A stretch of 61,747 bases of DNA from an uncultured Ruthenibacterium sp. (GTDB lineage: Bacteria; Bacillota; Clostridia; Oscillospirales; Ruminococcaceae). Below are positions 1 through 8,485 of the stretch, piece by piece (within the stretch, counting starts at the first letter, position 1; each line of letters starts with the position of its first letter). The notes under the pieces were generated by a model that searched no databases, was not told the origin of the DNA, and worked only from the letters and a program-made list of their open reading frames with translations. Location: assembly GCA_910587145.1 (NCBI GenBank), contig CAJUMH010000018.1, positions 1-61,747 on the forward strand. Direction: 5' to 3'. The translations under genes and the position numbers were made by a program.

Positions 1-785
1 TAAACCCGGGCAGAGACCTTTTGTTCGACGGCGATCAGAAGAAATGGGATGCAGCCGGTACGGTGCTGGATATCAGCGGCTTTGCTTTGACAGGCTCTTC
101 CACAGGCTGGGGCAAGGCGGCTAAAGCGGGAATGACGAGTGCTCCGGAAGTATTCCGCTCTATTGCGACGCAGCTTGGAAAAATGTATCTCAGTGCATCT
201 GTTGGCAGTGCAGCAGGCTCCTACGTAGAAGACACCGTTACGAATGTGGCGGGCGAAGATTGGGGCCGGGGCGTAGGGCTTATTACAAGGTTCGGTGTAG
301 GCGGGGCAACTTACGGAGGCTTATCTTATGCAGATCAGAGCTTGAATATTAGCGGGATCTATGGTGTTGAGGCTTTCGATTCGGCGGTGCAGAGTGCGGC
401 AAATGCCGGTAGCGGGGGAATGTCCAACACAAGCACTCCTTCCAGCTCTCAACCTCAAGGACCTACATATGTTGAAGGGGGAGGCCACGCGGGAGCTAAA
501 CATGCCCAGGCAATCAATGCCGAAATGGCTGATATGGTACAGAGTGGCAACTATGCACGGATATATGGAAATCGCCAGGTTGCAACAGCAGGTCTAAATG
601 GGACACAACGGCCGGATATTATAGGAATCAGATGGGATGGCACGGTTGATTTAATTGAATATGCCAGTCCTTCTCAGGCAAGCAATGCTCAGGCAAATGC
701 ATTGTATGTAAAATTATGGAGAATTACGCAAGCAAATTCGGGGATTAAATTTACTTCTTTTGTACATCGATGGGGAACGTACTAA
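1..785 (+). CDS. Rhs/polymorphic toxin C-terminal tip, nuclease-like (5' end outside window)
   Basis: The frame is open to the left edge (upstream codons read NPGRDL before the TTG at 21), so this is the 3' part of a longer gene. The first ~130 residues are Gly/Ala-rich, like the pretoxin linker of Rhs or WapA toxins. The last ~90 residues carry RPDIIGIRWDG (Asp codon 615-617) followed by DLIEYASPSQ (Glu codon 657-659), a D-x(n)-E-x-S/Q layout seen in restriction-endonuclease-fold toxin tips. An AT-rich immunity candidate follows at 936. It is inferred to be a contact-dependent DNase toxin. The catalytic assignment is by motif only, and another endonuclease fold is possible. Confidence 0.7.
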   Translation, partial: NPGRDLLFDGDQKKWDAAGTVLDISGFALTGSSTGWGKAAKAGMTSAPEVFRSIATQLGKMYLSASVGSAAGSYVEDTVTNVAGEDWGRGVGLITRFGVGGATYGGLSYADQSLNISGIYGVEAFDSAVQSAANAGSGGMSNTSTPSSSQPQGPTYVEGGGHAGAKHAQAINAEMADMVQSGNYARIYGNRQVATAGLNGTQRPDIIGIRWDGTVDLIEYASPSQASNAQANALYVKLWRITQANSGIKFTSFVHRWGTY

Positions 786-935
786 ATCTTTCATTTTTGG
801 AGAGGGGGCGCTGTAAACTTCTATGGAGAATTTATAAAAGGGTATTTTTAATATTGTTTTAACTTTTCCTTTTTAGGATTTTAAAGTGTTGGTTAATTGA
901 TAATATTTAAAGCAAGCGAAAGTGAGGGAAATTAA

Positions 936-1709
936 ATGACCAAAGCATTTATGATTCTGCAAGGATCATATAAAAGTTCATGGCTTTTTTCGGATTTGCG
1001 AAAAGGAGCAGAAAATATAATAACCTATTTGGGCTACAAAATTAATGGATATGCTCTTTTATATTATGACGAAAAATTACAATTGAAAGAAATCATACGA
1101 TCATACAAGGAAAAGAACTATAGAAATCAGGACAGTTATAATTCTTCTATGATTACGATGTGCAATTTTTCGTCATATTCAAAAGGAAAAGAATTTTTTG
1201 ATGGAGATATAGCATTAGTATGTTTCATTTCTTCCCCCAGTTCTCAAAGCAACGCAATTATAGTTGTTTGGGTAAATGATGGAATCGATAAACGAATCTT
1301 CCAGAGAGAAACAAAAGATATAATGGAAATACTTTCTGCTCTTTTCTTAATTGATAATATTTTTGCAGATTGCATGGACTGCACAAAAAGTGTCGATTTT
1401 TTTGTGCAGGGAGTGTCTGTAACCGCGGATGATACCAAGATATTTACCCGATCAAATTATGAGAATAAAATTGCACAAAATATAAATCAATATATCAATT
1501 ATAACGGCAAGACACCCTATTTGTTCGCATATACAAGCATCAAAAAAGTTCCGGGATGTTCTCCAAAAAAGAATCCGGATCAGATAGAGTTTGTCAACTT
1601 GGATCTATTGAATAGAGATTTAGAAGAATACTCTAAAGACCCGGCATGGAATCAATGCTATCACGATTGGATCGAAAAGGGGATTATCGCACCATTACCA
1701 CCTCGCTAA
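936..1709 (+). CDS. putative immunity protein for the upstream toxin tip
   Basis: A 257-residue soluble protein with no signal peptide or membrane segment and no family I recognise. It has many Asn, Lys, Ile and Tyr residues, and its DNA is far more AT-rich than the rest of the window, typical of horizontally acquired immunity genes. It starts at ATG 936 after the AGTGAGGGA ribosome site, 150 bp downstream of the toxin tip and on the same strand. The role as cognate immunity protein is inferred only from position and composition. A second toxin-associated function cannot be excluded. Confidence 0.6.
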   Translation: MTKAFMILQGSYKSSWLFSDLRKGAENIITYLGYKINGYALLYYDEKLQLKEIIRSYKEKNYRNQDSYNSSMITMCNFSSYSKGKEFFDGDIALVCFISSPSSQSNAIIVVWVNDGIDKRIFQRETKDIMEILSALFLIDNIFADCMDCTKSVDFFVQGVSVTADDTKIFTRSNYENKIAQNINQYINYNGKTPYLFAYTSIKKVPGCSPKKNPDQIEFVNLDLLNRDLEEYSKDPAWNQCYHDWIEKGIIAPLPPR

Positions 1710-1765
1710 AACAAGGTAGCAGGCGGATTAGGACTACCAGAAAACAAACAAAAGGCGGTGATATC

Positions 1766-2476
1766 ATGAAGCACAAAAAGTCTCTTCCATACATCATCCC
1801 CTATACGCTGCTCTCCAGCGCAGCGGCAATCTGTCTCACGCCCGCCCTATTCGCCACGCTCACACATGGGTATGCGCAGGGTCTGGCGGAAGCGGCGCTC
1901 CGCTGGGCGGGGCTGCTGTGCACGTGCGCGGCAGCGCTGGTGCTGATGGTATATGCTGCGCATGCGGCGAAAAATCCGATGGAAAAGCTGCCTTTTCCCA
2001 CCGCGTGCAGGCGCGCTTTACACACGGCGCTGCTGCTTTTGTGTATGCTCCCTGCATTGCTGCTATTGAGCATTTTGCAGGGGCTGTACTCTTGGTTTCT
2101 CTTCCCCTTTTTCAGCGATACCGGCCAAAATATTTTCCCGGCACTCGTTTTCCTTTTGGCCGTCATTCCCGCGCTTGCGCGCCTGTTTCTATTGCCGCTT
2201 GCGCTGCACCCGCTGCTGCTTTTGCTCATAGAGCCGCAGCCCATTCCGCAGATTTTCCGTACTGCCCTGCATACATGGAAAGCGCAATACAAAACGCTGC
2301 TCTTTTGGTGCGCCGCCGTCATGGCCGCACAGACGGCAGTTTCCCTGCTCCTCCGTTTCGCCGCGCAAGCGCTGTTTTCTACGGACATTATCAGCAGCCT
2401 CATAACCATACTGTTTTCTGGCGCTCTGCAAGCATTTCTGTTTTTTAAACTTCTCATTCGTTATTCCGTCGAGTGA
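1766..2476 (+). CDS. multi-pass membrane protein, cassette copy A
   Basis: A 236-residue hydrophobic protein with about five or six predicted membrane segments and short loops such as HAAKNPMEKLPF and IEPQPIPQIFRTALHTWKAQYK. The ATG at 1766 is preferred because GGCGGTG lies 6-7 bp upstream. Longer in-frame extension has no ribosome site. A near-identical paralogue lies at 4781 behind the second toxin/immunity pair. I do not recognise the family. Its repeated position behind two unrelated immunity genes suggests a shared cassette component, either an accessory immunity or transport factor or a passenger carried by recombination. Confidence 0.8.
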   Translation: MKHKKSLPYIIPYTLLSSAAAICLTPALFATLTHGYAQGLAEAALRWAGLLCTCAAALVLMVYAAHAAKNPMEKLPFPTACRRALHTALLLLCMLPALLLLSILQGLYSWFLFPFFSDTGQNIFPALVFLLAVIPALARLFLLPLALHPLLLLLIEPQPIPQIFRTALHTWKAQYKTLLFWCAAVMAAQTAVSLLLRFAAQALFSTDIISSLITILFSGALQAFLFFKLLIRYSVE

Positions 2477-2507
2477 TTCAATTGTAATAAGTAAAAAATC
2501 AATCTCT

Positions 2508-2946
2508 TTGGCAACGAAGCCGCCGTCACAAACGCCAACGGCGCGTCCATCGGCTACGGCTACGACGCCATGGGCAACGTCACCATGCAGACCGATCCGA
2601 AGGGCAGCGCGTGGAATACCTATTACGATCACCTCGGCAACGTGCTTTTAACGAAGGATCCCACGGGCGCGCAGACGCTGTACGTCTACGACGCGGCAGG
2701 GCGGCTTTCCGAGCTGCACGACGCGCTGGGCAACGTGACGGCCTACACGCTGAACGGGCGCGGCCGGTGCAGGGAGCGCGGGGCAAGCCGCTGATGCGAA
2801 CGTTGCCTATACCTACAACGCGGACGGCGACCTTATCGCGATGCGCGACGCGACGGGCGACAGTTCGTTTACATATGACGCCGCCGGGCGGCTCGCCTCT
2901 TACACAAACGCGTTTGGCGCCGCAGTGTGGTACAATTGCTGCGGGG
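2508..2946 (+). pseudogene. Rhs core (YD-repeat) remnant, frameshifted
   Basis: Translation gives YD repeats such as GYGYDAMGNVT, YYDHLGNVLLTKD and YVYDAAGRLSELHDALGN in one frame. The reading then shifts at about 2765-2785 to AYTYNADGDLIAM and FTYDAAGRLASYTNAFG, and returns to the original frame at about 2935-2947. The two shifts compensate, so downstream sequence is in frame with the first repeats. No start codon or promoter precedes it: homology begins abruptly at 2508, right after the tail shared by both membrane-gene copies. It is a displaced core fragment that supplies recombination homology to a complete rhs gene elsewhere. Confidence 0.75.
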
Positions 2947-4339
2947 AGGTACGGTATCGCAGAGCTATTCCTACAATGCGTATGGCTATATCAACGCTGA
3001 CGAATACGGCGTCCATGAGCCGTTCTACGGCTACAACGGCGAGGAGCACGACCCCTTCACAGGCCTGCAATACCTCCGCGCGCGCTACTATTCCCCGCAG
3101 AACGGCGGCTTCATTACGCAAGATTCCTTCGCGGGCATTTTGACGAACGCGCTTTCGCAGAACCGGTACACCTATGCGGAGAACGACCCTGTGAACGGCA
3201 TCGATCCCTCGGGGCATGCGAAGGTGAGCAGGAACGGCGCAAAAAGCGGCGGCAGCAGCAAAACAAATACGGCCGGCCGCCTTTCGCAAAGCAGCAAAGC
3301 GCCTGCATCTACGGCGGCAGGGAAACAGCAGTCTCCGGCAAAGAAGCCCTACACCGCGGCCCCCACCCCGCCCAAACCCGCGCCGAATTACCAGAAGCCA
3401 ACCACCTATTCCAGCGGCGCGGCCAAGGCCGCGCAGAGTGCGAAAACGGCCAGCGCGCCAAGCAGCCCGGCCGCGGATGTGCTGCTGCAAACAGTCTCCA
3501 ACCCATACCTTCCGCTGCAGGAAGCCACCGGGCAGTGGCAGCTTGCCCCGGCATCGGTAACGCAGCGCGTGGAAGCAGCCAAGGCGTATGTGCGCAGAAC
3601 GTGTGATCCGAATGCAAACAGAGTGTCCAATCAGTCAAACTGGGATCCGAAAAATCTGGTGATGCTCTCCGCCGGTTCCTCGGTTGTGAATCCAGATATG
3701 TTATCTGCTTTTTGGGAATGGTTCACAGCAATTTTAGCGGAAAAGGGAGCCACATGGGCTACAGCTGGAACTTTTGTGGCTGCTGACGGCCCCCTCCCTA
3801 TTGGAGATGCAATCGCTCTCACATTGATCCTTAGTGATTTTCTGTTGGATGCGGAAAGCCGGATTACAATTGAGAAAAACAGCAATGAGGATAACAAAGA
3901 CCCCTCTGATATTATCAGCAAATTCTTTGGAGAGCAAAGCACGCCTGCCAATCCGCCGCCCAATGGGAAAAGGCCAGATGACGAAGAGTCAACAAATCAG
4001 CCTGTTCCATCGATGTCCATAGATGACTTGCCTAATAACGTCCAAGACGCATACAACAACTACGAAAGGACCAATTGGCAGGGGAATTATAATGGACAAA
4101 CAAGTGGAACACGTGCCGGAGGAAAATACTCCAATTCTAATAATGCTTTACCCCAATATGACAGTTCAGGGAACCCTATAAGCTATCGGGAATTTGATGT
4201 CAATAATAAAATTGCCGGACAGGCGCGAGATGCACAAAGATTTATTATTGGATCGGATGGACTAATATATTTTACAGACAGTCACTACGGAGATATATTA
4301 AGTCCATTAGGGTTACCATCTTTTGTAAGAATAAAATAA
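2927..4339 (+). CDS. Rhs tip with barnase-like ribonuclease toxin domain (orphan CT module)
   Basis: The frame contains the end of the Rhs core (GYNGEEHDPFTGLQYLRARYY, shown here without its last residues, then NRYTYAENDPVNGIDPSG). A Ser/Ala/Pro-rich linker and a hydrophobic stretch (about 3700-3850) follow, then a C-terminal domain of about 75 residues. That domain reads YREFDVN, QARDAQRFI and FTDSHYGDI ... FVRIK. This matches the order of barnase active-site elements: Glu in WREADIN, Arg in FRNSDRIL and His in TTDHYQTF. An RNase of the barnase/N1/T1 family is therefore inferred. A barstar-like gene starts 10 bp after the stop. The GTG at 2927 is only the first possible start; the module probably needs fusion to a full rhs gene. 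Confidence 0.75.
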   Translation: MVQLLRGGTVSQSYSYNAYGYINADEYGVHEPFYGYNGEEHDPFTGLQYLRARYYSPQNGGFITQDSFAGILTNALSQNRYTYAENDPVNGIDPSGHAKVSRNGAKSGGSSKTNTAGRLSQSSKAPASTAAGKQQSPAKKPYTAAPTPPKPAPNYQKPTTYSSGAAKAAQSAKTASAPSSPAADVLLQTVSNPYLPLQEATGQWQLAPASVTQRVEAAKAYVRRTCDPNANRVSNQSNWDPKNLVMLSAGSSVVNPDMLSAFWEWFTAILAEKGATWATAGTFVAADGPLPIGDAIALTLILSDFLLDAESRITIEKNSNEDNKDPSDIISKFFGEQSTPANPPPNGKRPDDEESTNQPVPSMSIDDLPNNVQDAYNNYERTNWQGNYNGQTSGTRAGGKYSNSNNALPQYDSSGNPISYREFDVNNKIAGQARDAQRFIIGSDGLIYFTDSHYGDILSPLGLPSFVRIK

Positions 4340-4349
4340 TGGTGATAGC

Positions 4350-4754
4350 ATGAATAAAATTGTTTATATTACTGGATCACAGGAACAGAATTTTCTTTTC
4401 TCATTACAGCAGAAAAAAGATGTTTTTTTTGTAAGAATTGATGGAAAAAATATTCCAACATTATCGAATTATCTGAAAGAGATATCTGAAAAGTTTGCTT
4501 TTCCGATGCCATGTAAAACTCTTGATGGGTATATGGATTGGATACGAGATTTGAGCTGGATCACTCAAGATGATATTATTATTTTTATCGATAATTTTTC
4601 ACTTTTTTTATCAAAAGATTTAGAAAAAAGACAAGAAATTCTATGTTTGTTCAAACGCGAAATATTGCCTTGGTGGGACGAGCAAGTGAGGAGTTATGTT
4701 ATAGAAGGAAAAAGAAGGAATTTTACAGTTTTCCTTGTAGACAACAAAAATTAG
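4350..4754 (+). CDS. barstar-like immunity protein
   Basis: A 134-residue acidic/aromatic protein. FVRIDGKNIPTLSNYLKEIS followed by LDGYMDWIRDLSWI and IIIFIDNF parallels the barstar layout of INGEQI, helix, NLDALWDCLTGW and the LVLEW strand. Barstar family proteins plug the RNase active site with an acidic helix. It starts 10 bp after the barnase-like tip and has a GGTGAT ribosome site, so the two form an operon. The gene is AT-rich compared with its neighbours. At 134 residues it is longer than classical barstar (about 90), the extra length being at both ends. Identification is by motif order, not by search. Confidence 0.75.
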   Translation: MNKIVYITGSQEQNFLFSLQQKKDVFFVRIDGKNIPTLSNYLKEISEKFAFPMPCKTLDGYMDWIRDLSWITQDDIIIFIDNFSLFLSKDLEKRQEILCLFKREILPWWDEQVRSYVIEGKRRNFTVFLVDNKN

Positions 4755-4780
4755 TGCAATCTAAGTAGAACGGTGATACC

Positions 4781-5527
4781 ATGCGTCAAAAAAACCCCCT
4801 TTTCTATATTATCCCCTATGCGCTGCTCTCCAGCGCAGCAGCAATTTGTTTTACGCCCTCCCTGTTTGCCTCGTTTGCATTTGGGCATGTGCAGGGCATT
4901 GCGGAGACAGTGCTCCGCTGGGCGGGGCTGCTGTGCACGTGCGCGGCGGCGCTGGTGCTGATGGTATATGCCGCGCATGCGGCGAAACGCCCGGCGGAAA
5001 AGCTGCCTTTTCCCGCTGCATGCAGGCGCGCCATACACACGGCGCTGCTGCTTTTGTGCATGCTCCCCGCTCTGCTGCTGTTGAGCGTCTTGGAGGGGCT
5101 GTATTCTTGGTTCGTCTTTCCGTTTTTCAGCGATACCGGCCAAAATATTTTCCCGGCACTCGTTTTCCTTTTGGCTGCCGTCCCGGCGCTCGTGCGTCTG
5201 TTTCTATTGCCGCTTGCGCTGCACCCGCTGCTGCTCTCGCTCACAGAGCAGCAGCCCATCCCGCAGATTTTCCGTACTGTCCTGCATACATGGAAAGCGC
5301 AATACAAAACGCTTCTCCTATGGTGCGCCGCCGTTATGGCAGCGCAGACGGCGGTTTCCCTGCTCCTCCGTTTCGCCGCGCAAGCGCTGTTTTCTACGGG
5401 CGCCAGCATCAGCCTCATAGCTATACTGTTTTCCGGTGTTCTGCAAGCACTTCTGCTTTACCGGCTTCTTGTGCGCTATACGCGCTCAAAGCCTCAATTG
5501 AAACAAGTAAAAAATCAGTCCCTTTGA
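4781..5527 (+). CDS. multi-pass membrane protein, cassette copy B
   Basis: A 248-residue paralogue of the product at 1766-2476. Long blocks are identical, for example FPFFSDTGQNIFPALVFLL and HTWKAQYKTLL. DNA identity starts at the shared CGGTGAT-CATG ribosome site and runs past the end of copy A to an AAGTAAAAAATC tract and CTTTG at 5525. Copy B reads 11 residues further than copy A before its stop. The function is unknown. It lies 26 bp downstream of the barstar-like gene and is probably co-transcribed. It ends the accessory island. Confidence 0.8.
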   Translation: MRQKNPLFYIIPYALLSSAAAICFTPSLFASFAFGHVQGIAETVLRWAGLLCTCAAALVLMVYAAHAAKRPAEKLPFPAACRRAIHTALLLLCMLPALLLLSVLEGLYSWFVFPFFSDTGQNIFPALVFLLAAVPALVRLFLLPLALHPLLLSLTEQQPIPQIFRTVLHTWKAQYKTLLLWCAAVMAAQTAVSLLLRFAAQALFSTGASISLIAILFSGVLQALLLYRLLVRYTRSKPQLKQVKNQSL

Positions 5528-5633
5528 CGCAGGGTTTACGCATGGGCAAAGGGACATTACCGTTTAAAAGCATTGGCAAGAAAAAAGAAGTATTTTGATT
5601 GTTCGAGCGTGAAATATTACCCCCATCAATTCA

Positions 5634-5670
5634 CAGGCGCGCCGTAGAACTGCTTTCTGCGGCGCGCCTG
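5634..5670. terminator. hairpin terminator ending the Rhs island
   Basis: A perfect 11-bp inverted repeat, CAGGCGCGCCG / CGGCGCGCCTG, with a 15-nt loop, followed on the + strand by ATTTATTTATGTTTTT. It sits between convergent genes. Confidence 0.65.
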
Positions 5671-5702
5671 ATTTATTTATGTTTTTCTGTATTTTGAGCT
5701 GC

Positions 5703-6173
5703 TCAATCGGAATAGCCGTAACCGATCAGCACTTTTCCATCCAATGAGCAGTAAAGGATCAAACTTGCCGTAATATCATTTTCGGTGAAGAAAACATTAA
5801 ACGAGTATACGGGTCTTTCAAGATATTCTTCTCTCAGAATCACTCCCAGAGATCGCTGCAGCGTGATGATCGCAACTTCATGGATTTGATCCGATTTCTC
5901 CAGCAATACCTGATGCTCTTCATCCATTTGACGTTTCAAAAAATCGAGATCAATGGGTTCGCGGTGGGCCGGCGCATCAGGCGTATCATTTGAAATACTG
6001 CTGAAAGCAGCGGGGCGATGGAATGATTTACAGGCGTTCGGATCGTTCTTCCAAAAGCATTCGGAGGATTCCCCCGGATCCCGGCAGATCAGGGAAAAGA
6101 GGAACCCGAAAGCAACGATCGCCAAACCGACAGAACAGCCGAATCGTATTGCGCGATGTTTCCTTTCACCCAT
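5703..6173 (-). CDS. small membrane-anchored protein of unknown function
   Basis: A 156-residue protein with an N-terminal hydrophobic helix (about residues 9-24, FGCSVGLAIVAFGFLFSLIC), then a polar exterior region with a charged helix around DLDFLKRQMDEEHQVLLEK. The ATG at 6173 is chosen because the frame upstream is antisense shadow of the kinase-like gene. It lies 10 bp after that gene's stop and is probably co-transcribed with it. I recognise no family. The topology suggests an extracytoplasmic C-terminal domain. Confidence 0.6.
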   Translation of the reverse strand: MGERKHRAIRFGCSVGLAIVAFGFLFSLICRDPGESSECFWKNDPNACKSFHRPAAFSSISNDTPDAPAHREPIDLDFLKRQMDEEHQVLLEKSDQIHEVAIITLQRSLGVILREEYLERPVYSFNVFFTENDITASLILYCSLDGKVLIGYGYSD

Positions 6174-6183
6174 GCGCGGCCGC

Positions 6184-6807
6184 TCAATCCTCAAAGCAGA
6201 CGCCCATGTAGCCGATGATAAAGCGCAAAATTTTTTCCTGGCCCATGTGGTCGGAATCGAAGCACATATCGTAATGGCCCGCATCGCGCCAGTCGCTGCC
6301 GGTGAAAGCGCGATAATAGTCTGCGCGGCGCTTATCCACCCTGCGCATCTGGCGGCGCGCTTCGGCTTCGGAAAGGCTCGCACGCTTCATCAGCGTTTTT
6401 ACGCGCACTTCCTCGGGCGCATGAATAAATACGCGCAACACGTTCGGCCGGTCGCGCAGAATGAAGTCCGCGCAGCGTCCGATCATCACGCAGCTTTCGT
6501 TTTCGGCAAGGCCGAGCATCACCTTGGCCTGATAGCGAAACAGATTTTCGTTCGAGACAAAATTGTCGCTGTCCGGCGGGATCACCTCGCCGTTATAGGC
6601 GTCTTTGGCCACGCGGAAGAGCAGGCTGTTGCGGAAGCTTTTTTCCGCATTGGCAAACAGCTGTTCGTTGATGCCGCTGTCGTCCGCCGCCATGCGCAGA
6701 ATATCGCGGTTGTAAAACGGGATGCCGAGGCGTCCGGCCAGCGCTTCGCCGATGGCGCGTCCGCCGCTGCCGTTTTCCCGGGCGATGGTAATCACATAGT
6801 TTTTCAT
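6184..6807 (-). CDS. cytidylate kinase-like family protein
   Basis: A 207-residue P-loop protein. The N-terminus MKNYVITIARENGSGG holds a variant Walker A, followed by AIGEALAGRLGIPFYNRDIL. CVMIGRCADFIL and VFIHAPEEVRVKTLMKR match the CMP-kinase-like fold found widely in Clostridia. The ATG at 6807 has a clear AAGGGGAAG site upstream. The family phosphorylates nucleotides or uncharacterised small molecules; the exact substrate of this AAA-like subgroup is unknown. It is the first gene of a two-gene minus-strand unit. Confidence 0.8.
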   Translation of the reverse strand: MKNYVITIARENGSGGRAIGEALAGRLGIPFYNRDILRMAADDSGINEQLFANAEKSFRNSLLFRVAKDAYNGEVIPPDSDNFVSNENLFRYQAKVMLGLAENESCVMIGRCADFILRDRPNVLRVFIHAPEEVRVKTLMKRASLSEAEARRQMRRVDKRRADYYRAFTGSDWRDAGHYDMCFDSDHMGQEKILRFIIGYMGVCFED

Positions 6808-7401
6808 GCTGCTTCCCCTTTCTTGCCTGACAAACCGCCTGAAAACAGAGCGCCTGCCGACGCGGCCCTCCGGCTGACGAAAGGGCCTTTCAAACACCCC
6901 GGCCCGCACGCCGGCCGCAAAGCGGCCGATTTACGGAGGTTATTTTCAGTATAGGCGCGGTACGCGAAAAAATCAACCGTTTTTGGGAATTTGCATCGGG
7001 AGAAATTTTCCGGGAGATTCATCCATCAAGAACAGCGGGAAGAGAAGCGCGGGAAGTTCTGCCGACAGAGGCCCGCTTTTGGCATGTTTTCTGACGCACA
7101 GGCGCCCGCGTTTGCCGCAATGCAATCCGAGGCGCTGCGCCCGCAAGCGGCGGAAGGAAAGCGCAAGGATCGCAATGCATCTTTTCTCTATTTGCAATTT
7201 GATTGCGCTTTTGCTTCTGCTATAATAATACTGTAAAGATAGGGGCCTGCGGCCTGTTTGATGCGTTCGGGGAGCCCCTGAATCGTCGGCGAATCTCTCG
7301 GAACCGCTCGGGGAACCTCGGAACCGGCTGCCGGGCGCAAAATCCGCCCCCGGCGGGGCTCGAGGCATCCCTTTTGTGCAAAAAAGAAAGGAAGACTGTT
7401 T
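6808..7401. other. non-coding region between divergent genes
   Basis: About 590 bp with no credible gene: every frame here is GC-driven shadow without a ribosome site. It holds the promoter at 7199 and a GC-rich leader of about 170 nt before 7402, with two CTCGGAACCG direct repeats (about 7300-7325) of unknown meaning. Confidence 0.6.
7199..7226 (+). promoter_or_regulatory. sigma-A type promoter for the creatininase-like gene
   Basis: TTGATT (7199-7204), 16-bp spacer, TATAAT (7221-7226). It implies a 5' leader of about 170 nt before the ATG at 7402. Confidence 0.6.
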
Positions 7402-8274
7402 ATGGAAATGCGCACCCGAATTCTGCCCAAGATGCTCAACAGCGAAGTAGAGGAATATCTGAACCGCAACGACATTATTTTCGTCTCGGTGGGCACGGTG
7501 GAGTTGCACGGCGGCTATCCGCTGGACAGCGAGGCCGCCATCAGCGAGGCGTTCGCGCTGGAGATGGCTGAAGCGGCCGACGGCCTGATGCTGCCGGGCC
7601 TGCAGTATTTTTACGCCGGCGCTACGGCGTCCGGCCGCGGCACCACGCAGGTGAGCGTGCGGCAGGGCATCGATTATCTCTTGGCCATTGCGCACAGTCT
7701 GTTGCGGCAGGGCTTTCGGCGGCAGGTATATATGAGCTTCCACGGCCCGGCCATGATGACGTGCAGCCCGATGGTGCGCGATTTTTACGACGAGACGGGC
7801 GTGCCCATTCTGTATATCGATCTGTGCACCCAGATGATGAAGAGCGCGCGCGGCATGGTGGGCCAGAGCGCGGGGCAGAACGCCATGCAGGATTTTATGA
7901 AGAAATTCCACGGGGTAACGATCGGCGCATACGATAAGCTGGGCCGCCTTGCGGACGTGCCGCTCGTCACGGGCTATCAGCACCGGAAGCCGCAGAGCTG
8001 CGCCGCGTTTGGCGAGCTGTTCGGCCTGGCGGCGCAAAGCGGCTCCATCGGGTACTGCTTTGCCGAGCACAGCGACCATATGTCCACCATCGATATTCCG
8101 GACGAGGCCGCGCGCGCCGCGCTGGCCGCCGAGGGACGCGCCGTGATCACCCAGACGGTGAAGGATCTGGATCCCGCGAAGATCGTGCGGCAGATGCGCG
8201 AGCTGGAGGAATACAACCGCCGCACCAACGAGAAATATCCGTGGACGCCCGCCGCATGGAACGCCGGCCAATAA
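7402..8274 (+). CDS. creatininase-family amidohydrolase
   Basis: A 290-residue protein of the creatininase/FAPy deformylase/MftE fold. The metal-site motif GTVELHGGYPLD gives Glu34, His36 and Asp42, matching the family's E-x-H ... D. The later His-Gly segment is YMSFHGPAMM where the family usually has G-H-G-G-N, so the second half of the metal site is altered. FAEHSDHMSTIDIPDEA near residue 225 keeps the His/Asp-rich loop. The substrate is unknown; members open cyclic amides. The ATG has AAAGGAAG upstream. A type B carboxylesterase follows at 8486, suggesting a shared catabolic unit. Confidence 0.75.
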   Translation: MEMRTRILPKMLNSEVEEYLNRNDIIFVSVGTVELHGGYPLDSEAAISEAFALEMAEAADGLMLPGLQYFYAGATASGRGTTQVSVRQGIDYLLAIAHSLLRQGFRRQVYMSFHGPAMMTCSPMVRDFYDETGVPILYIDLCTQMMKSARGMVGQSAGQNAMQDFMKKFHGVTIGAYDKLGRLADVPLVTGYQHRKPQSCAAFGELFGLAAQSGSIGYCFAEHSDHMSTIDIPDEAARAALAAEGRAVITQTVKDLDPAKIVRQMRELEEYNRRTNEKYPWTPAAWNAGQ

Positions 8275-8485
8275 ATAAAAGGGAATTTTAATTTCTCCGG
8301 CGGCGCAGAGCCCTGCCGAAAGCGTCCGGCGCAGGAAGGCCCGTGACACTGGAGCCTGGGGCTGGTGACGGGGCGCTTTTTTGCAGGCGGACAGTTCGGG
8401 CCTTTTGGGCATTTTGGCGCTTTGCTCGCCGGCCGTTTCAAAAGCCCTCGGAAAAGCCCCGATGAAATAACAGGAGGTAATATTT

